Translations under genes and position numbers: made by a program | Assembly (NCBI GenBank): GCA_035403465.1 | Contig: DAONFG010000055.1 | Coordinates: forward strand, 1-17,891 | Length of the DNA: 17,891 bases | Reading direction: 5' to 3' | Origin: JAAYBQ01 sp035403465 | GTDB taxonomy: Bacteria > Spirochaetota > UBA4802 > UBA5550 | Notes under the pieces: model-generated | The model's database searches: none | Seen by the model: the letters and a program-made list of their open reading frames with translations, nothing else | Told to the model about the DNA's origin: nothing | In this document: piece by piece, positions 14,451-17,891 of the stretch | How positions within the stretch are numbered: the stretch's first letter is position 1 | Layout: each line of letters opens with the position of its first letter

Positions 14451-14521
14451 ATACCCGGGGTGGAAAGTAAAAGAAAATTCACCGCATGGTGAATGAATCT
14501 TTTTACCCCGGGTATTTTTTT
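14451..14521 (+). terminator. Long hairpin followed by seven T
   Basis: An outer stem ATACCCGGGGT/ACCCCGGGTAT (14451-14461 with 14505-14515), a middle pairing of GTAAAAGA with TCTTTTTAC, and an inner stem ATTCACC-GCAT-GGTGAAT form an almost continuous 65-base hairpin. A run of T (14515-14521) follows. It could be a second terminator, or the 3' end of a small RNA that starts between the two terminators. No gene lies in this 14320-14855 gap. Confidence 0.55.
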
Positions 14522-14543
14522 CTACAATAGTTTTGCTGATACA

Positions 14544-14690
14544 GGAACTCCCCGTATTAAAACACTCAAAGCTCCCTGCACTGCCATCTGTTCATGGGAC
14601 ATACTGGTACTTATCGGTAGCAAAAAAAATAATTCTCTGTTGACAAATCCTTTATTTGTCGCTTTCAGTTAATTAAAATTTATGATAAGA
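14544..14690. repeat. Intergenic direct repeat, copy 1
   Basis: A 26-base block (14546-14571, ending ATTAAAACACTCAAAG) is identical to 16473-16498. The next ~110 bases are diverged but alignable, with shared words such as TTATCGG.AGCAAAA and AATTAAAATTT. This copy also contains a perfect GACAAAT-CCTTT-ATTTGTC hairpin (14642-14660) that the other copy lacks. It carries no reading frame. Confidence 0.7.
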
Positions 14691-14855
14691 AAGTCATATT
14701 TAGTCAAGATGAACTTTATTAAATACCTGGTGGTTGTTAAAGAACAGGTCCCGGTGTTTCAAGCATTTTTATAATAATTTTTTTTTTGAATTATTATAAA
14801 TGTAAGTATATTCTATTTATATCACATAAAAAAACATAATTAAAAGAGGGTTATT

Positions 14856-15560
14856 ATGAAATCAGGATTATTTACTGCGAGTGCCGTATTAGTGCTAATA
14901 TTTTCATTCTCAATGGCAACATTCGCCCAGATGCCTAAGTTTCCTAAAGACACCGAGGTGGAAAAAAACATCACGTCTGATTGGGGAAACGGTAAAATTC
15001 AGAATATTACCAAAAAAACGGATTGGACAACAAAGGTTAGTGTTGAGTCAGGTGCGAAAATCGTGACTGCCACATGCACATACCTTGTAAAGTTTAAGAA
15101 TGGTGAATTTTCTCTTGCGACTCCGGCAAGCGTTTATTATGTTCTTGCTGAAAAGACGTGGCATTACAAGGGGCATGGTGTAAGCGAAATTATCTTTGAA
15201 CCGGGGAAGGGGCAGGAGAGTCCGTCCCGCGATGATGTAAAGATGATGGTAGCTAAACTTGTTGAAAACGGCCAGCTTCTTAATGATCTGAACAAACCTG
15301 TCGATCTGAAAGATGATCCGTATAATATGAAAAAATCTGTTAAAGTTACCAAGGTTCTTGTTACAGAACCCGTTGTCGGTTCGAACGGCGAATCCTACTG
15401 GTATGACTACTACTGCGATGTTGAAATAACTGATGCAAAAGGGAAAAAAGCTAAATTCATTGATCTTTATTTTAGAGTATCAAAAGAGCAGAGCGCCCAG
15501 AAAGAGTGGAAGGAATTTCTTAAAACAAATTATAAGAGTAAGTTTGAAGAGGTGAAATAA
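14856..15560 (+). CDS. Secreted orphan protein, unknown function
   Basis: The 234-residue product begins with a clear signal peptide (MKSG, a hydrophobic run, then MATFAQ with likely cleavage after Ala), so it is exported. The mature part is rich in lysine and aromatic residues. It alternates predicted beta strands (KIVTATCTYLVKFKNGEFSL, WYDYYCDVEITD, KAKFIDLYFRVS) with a short helical stretch (DDVKMMVAKLVENGQLLNDL). Two cysteines (TATCTY and DYYCDV) could form a disulfide. I do not recognise the family. AGAGGG lies 6 bases before the ATG. The surrounding 14700-14855 leader is very AT-rich, with several possible -10 elements. The gene lies between two direct intergenic repeats and looks more AT-rich than its neighbours, which could indicate transfer. 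A hairpin follows its stop. Confidence 0.8.
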   Translation: MKSGLFTASAVLVLIFSFSMATFAQMPKFPKDTEVEKNITSDWGNGKIQNITKKTDWTTKVSVESGAKIVTATCTYLVKFKNGEFSLATPASVYYVLAEKTWHYKGHGVSEIIFEPGKGQESPSRDDVKMMVAKLVENGQLLNDLNKPVDLKDDPYNMKKSVKVTKVLVTEPVVGSNGESYWYDYYCDVEITDAKGKKAKFIDLYFRVSKEQSAQKEWKEFLKTNYKSKFEEVK

Positions 15561-15596
15561 ATCTTGTTTTCCAGGCCTGTCACGGACGGAAAAACT

Positions 15597-15634
15597 GCAG
15601 GAGATGAGCAAAGATTTGTCCATCTCCTGCCTTT
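15597..15634 (+). terminator. Hairpin downstream of the secreted protein gene
   Basis: GCAGGAGATG (15597-15606) and CATCTCCTGC (15621-15630) form a perfect 10-bp stem with a 14-base loop. Only CTTTC follows, so it is a weak intrinsic terminator or a transcript-stabilising 3' hairpin. Confidence 0.55.
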
Positions 15635-15695
15635 CATCAAGAGGCCTGAATATTTTAACGGCTGTCCCCTTTGTCTAAGTATTTAATCGCATGGT

Positions 15696-16175
15696 TCACG
15701 CACGGGCCTTGTTTATGCCATCATTAATGGCCTTAGACATTGCCATGTTAAGTGATTCAATAGATTCGTATCCTTCCGGGTGTATCTCGTCACCAATGTA
15801 CAGGCCTCCGCTGCGTGAGTTCATGATTTTCGGCAGCAGCCTGTTCCTGGGCCAGATATAGTACGCCCCCGTAACCGAAACCGGTATAACGGGTCTGTTT
15901 GTTTTTTTTGCAGGGTATGATACGCCGCTGCGGAACTGCTGCAGTGTACCGTCGCTTGTTCGTGTGCCCTCCGGGAATATGATAAGTGTTTTTCCTGACC
16001 GAAGAATATCGGCACCCGCTTTAAAAACTTCTATCCCGTTGTTTTCATCGACATATATGATGGAAGGGATTGAAAAACGGATGAACATGTGTGGTGATCT
16101 CACCGTGCAGTATCCTTTCATCAAGTGATGCTCCCTCTGTCTTTTCCAGCGTCTCCAGGCAGGAGACCAGTTCAC
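15696..16175 (-). pseudogene. C-terminal half of a PlsC-type acyltransferase
   Basis: From about residue 40 the 159-residue frame matches the second half of lysophosphatidic-acid acyltransferases, which put the second acyl chain on phosphatidate in the membrane. It has IEVFKAGADILRSGKTLIIFP, then EGTRTSDG (FPEGTR at residues 67-72), RPVIPVSVTGAYY and a G-x-x-I beta-strand ending. The N-terminal catalytic motif NH-x4-D and about 80-90 residues around it are missing. The first ~25 residues are out-of-frame sequence of the ACP region that it overlaps by 131 bases. It cannot be catalytic as it stands. It is most likely the tail of a ligase-ACP-PlsC fusion that suffered an internal deletion and frameshift. 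Confidence 0.75.
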
Positions 16176-16434
16176 CCAGGTTCCGTTTTTCCTGCAGAAC
16201 CTCGTTGTCTATCCGCACTGCCAGTTCATGCTCAAGGAACACCACAAGGTCAATTAAACGGAGAGAGTCTATGCCCAGGTCATGCAGTGTCTGGTTGTGG
16301 TAAAGCGTCTCTTCGCGCAGTTTGCCTTTAAGCAGGCTGATAATGTTTTCAGCCGCAGGAGATTCTCCGGTCAGCACCTTGTTAAGTACAGCGTTGTCAC
16401 TTGCATTCTCCTGGTACGTGCCCTGGTCCAGCAT
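16045..16434 (-). CDS. Acyl carrier protein domain, remnant of a fusion protein
   Basis: Residues 25-100 are a phosphopantetheine-binding carrier domain: TLHDLGIDSLRLIDLVVFLE with the modified serine at 57, followed by the expected FLEHELAVRIDNE and L.ELVSCLE pattern. Acyl chains would be held as thioesters on this serine. About the last 16 residues (TTHVHPF...) are a frameshifted read of the acyltransferase. Just upstream another frame reads STIIKILYREIKK, which would join MLDQG if one A were added to the A-run; this resembles the last residues of an AMP-ligase domain. So the ATG is probably not an original start; no ribosome-binding site is visible. The piece ends at the repeat boundary near 16470. 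Expression as a free carrier protein is possible but doubtful. Confidence 0.65.
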   Translation of the reverse strand: MLDQGTYQENASDNAVLNKVLTGESPAAENIISLLKGKLREETLYHNQTLHDLGIDSLRLIDLVVFLEHELAVRIDNEVLQEKRNLGELVSCLETLEKTEGASLDERILHGEITTHVHPFFNPFHHICR

Positions 16435-16470
16435 TTTTTAATTTCACGGTAGAGGATTTTAATGATAGTG

Positions 16471-16620
16471 GAAACTCCCCGTATTAAAACACTCAAAGTC
16501 CCTTAACTACCCTTGATTCAGGGAACATACCATCAATTATCGGAAGCAAAATATTGTTATATTCCTGACTTTAAGTTCCCGGAATGATTCTGTAAATTAA
16601 AATTTTATCATATCACTCGT
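16471..16620. repeat. Intergenic direct repeat, copy 2
   Basis: This copy is in the same orientation as the one at 14544. The first 26 bases from 16473 are identical, then alignable with differences to about 16610. Its 3' part (CCGGAATG...TGTAAATTAAAATTTT, 16579-16606) is also found at 12198-12226. Its left edge abuts the broken ligase-ACP reading frame. The rest of the gap up to 16806 is AT-rich with no visible gene. Confidence 0.7.
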
Positions 16621-16806
16621 TGTATTTTGTTCCATATAATATTATCAGGTAATTACTGTATAATTTCGTAAACATTAATTTCAGCAAACGTGAAAGAGAC
16701 CGGGTTCTCCGTAATGAATTCTCAGGAGTATAAAGTCAAATTTATATAAATCTGTTGTTCCGGATCAGCTGTTATAAAGCAGTTATTATTCTGTTAATTG
16801 CCGGAC

Positions 16807-17706
16807 TCAGACTAAAAGCGCAGCTCCAAGAAATAACGAATGCAGAAAATTTGATATCGCCACTATCTTCAGTTCGGAATCAAGCTCTGCGTGATTTTTA
16901 TACGTAAAAACCTTTCGCAGATCAATAACAAGCGGAATGAATGCTATTGTATAAAAAAATCTTATCAGGGGAAGTGAATTCATAAACGCGAAAGTAACAC
17001 TGGATACAACTGCGGCCAGAAGAATCACTGCATGATATATTCTGCTGTATTTTATCCCCATGACAGAAGCCAGTGTAATTTTCCCGTATTCCAGATCATT
17101 AACCGTATCCCTCATATTGTTAAGATTAAGAACTGCAACACTGAGAAGGCCCGCAGTGATAGAAGGCAGAAATATATCGTATCTTAGTAATCCGGTATGC
17201 AGAAAAAATGTTCCAAGAACCCCCACCGGTCCGAAAAATATAAATACAAAGGGATCCCCGAGTGCCATGTATCCGTAAGGATTTCTTCCAACGGTATATT
17301 TTATCGCGGCAACGATAGCAGATCCCCCGGCAACAATAAAAATTATTGTATAATATGACCTCGTCGCGTAAAGGACAAGTGAAACGCCTGATACTGCAGT
17401 AATAATAACGATTACAATTATCATTCTTTTCATCTGATGAAGTGTAATGTCACCCTTTTGAATCGATCTTTCAGGGCCTACTCTCGATTCAGAATCGGTT
17501 CCTTTAACCATATCGCCGTATTCATTTGAAATATTGGAAAGAATCTGCAGTAAAATAGTAGTAACCAGGGCGAGAATAAAAACAACGGTATCAAATTTAC
17601 CGGTCCAGGCGGCAAGGAAGCTCCCCATAACAATACATGAAGCAGATAAAGGCAGAGTTCTTAGTCTGAATGATACAATCCACGGTTTGATAATTTTTAA
17701 AAACAT
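16807..17706 (-). CDS. menA: 1,4-dihydroxy-2-naphthoate prenyltransferase (UbiA family)
   Basis: MenA attaches the polyprenyl chain to dihydroxynaphthoate in the membrane, a late step of menaquinone synthesis. The 299-residue protein has 8-9 predicted helices. It has both prenyl-diphosphate binding motifs: NISNEYGDMVKGTDSESRVG (58-77, with N..(x)D and D spacing) and LNNMRDTVNDLEYGKITLAS (about 194-213). The R-x-RTLPLSA start and the GP-R-S-I segment are typical of MenA and not of UbiA or protoheme synthase. The ATG is preceded by no good Shine-Dalgarno sequence, but the conserved N-terminus (IKPWIVSFRLRTLPLS) fixes the start within a few residues. No other men genes lie in the window. The 160-base AT-rich upstream region probably carries promoters for this gene and the divergent one. 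Confidence 0.92.
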   Translation of the reverse strand: MFLKIIKPWIVSFRLRTLPLSASCIVMGSFLAAWTGKFDTVVFILALVTTILLQILSNISNEYGDMVKGTDSESRVGPERSIQKGDITLHQMKRMIIVIVIITAVSGVSLVLYATRSYYTIIFIVAGGSAIVAAIKYTVGRNPYGYMALGDPFVFIFFGPVGVLGTFFLHTGLLRYDIFLPSITAGLLSVAVLNLNNMRDTVNDLEYGKITLASVMGIKYSRIYHAVILLAAVVSSVTFAFMNSLPLIRFFYTIAFIPLVIDLRKVFTYKNHAELDSELKIVAISNFLHSLFLGAALLV

Positions 17707-17867
17707 AATATACCATCGGAATAATTATTTGGGCGTTTTATTTATTTATCTGTAAAATATTATGTAAATAAAAAAATATTATTACCTGCTTTCATTATAC
17801 CGGTTAATTTTTCTGGCTCTTCTGGAATTATAGTGGAAAAAAATAGTGGAAATGCAAGAATAATTTT

Positions 17868-17891
17868 ATGAAAGAGACATTAGAAGAGTTT
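17868..17891 (+). CDS. Possible first codons of a gene cut by the window edge
   Basis: ATG at 17868 opens a frame reading MKETLEEF to the last base. It is divergent from menA with about 160 AT-rich bases between. There is no clear ribosome-binding site, so this is only a suggestion. Nothing else coding is visible in 17707-17867. Confidence 0.25.

Overview
This 17.9 kb chromosomal window comes from a bacterium that I cannot place to genus. Menaquinone-type prenyltransferase, two-domain glutamine-dependent NAD synthase, an EAL-family signalling protein, a possible FlgM and a c-di-AMP riboswitch together suggest a motile, probably diderm and possibly anaerobic lineage, for example Spirochaetota or one of the former Deltaproteobacteria. 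That placement is inference. Coding density is moderate, and the gaps are rich in repeats and decayed genes.

Left part (1-2530): a non-coding element with nested perfect inverted repeats (7-227), a secreted ankyrin-repeat protein, a four-helix membrane protein, a small GTG-started protein, then an intergenic repeat island. The island holds a near-perfect 60-bp hairpin, a 21-bp tandem array of eleven units that is open in several reading frames on both strands, and two copies of a ~70-bp element ending in a REP-like palindrome.

Middle part (2531-11951): a minus-strand run of a degenerate EAL protein, hisD and carA; a divergent plus-strand nadE; then minus-strand genes for a KimA-like potassium (or amino-acid) permease, a metallo-beta-lactamase-fold hydrolase, a CGCG-motif small protein and a FlgM-like small protein. 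The permease is preceded by a very good match to the ydaO-type cyclic-di-AMP riboswitch, with a TTGACA promoter placed so that transcription would start just before the aptamer. This is the clearest regulatory system in the window: c-di-AMP sensing directly coupled to a KUP/KimA transporter.

Right part (11952-17891): a zone of decay. It holds coding remnants, a full-length long-chain acyl-CoA synthetase broken by one amber codon and one A-tract frameshift, a secreted orphan protein, and a minus-strand acyl-carrier-protein/acyltransferase remnant. That remnant appears to be the tail of a ligase-ACP-PlsC fusion whose ligase part stops at an intergenic repeat. Direct copies of this repeat (14544-14690 and 16471-16620) flank the orphan gene and the remnant. 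menA and the possible first codons of a divergent gene close the window.

I see no CRISPR array, tRNA, rRNA, transposase or phage gene. The most rewarding items are the riboswitch-KimA unit, the catalytically degraded EAL protein with a C-terminal Cache/PAS-like domain, and the repeat-flanked decay zone.
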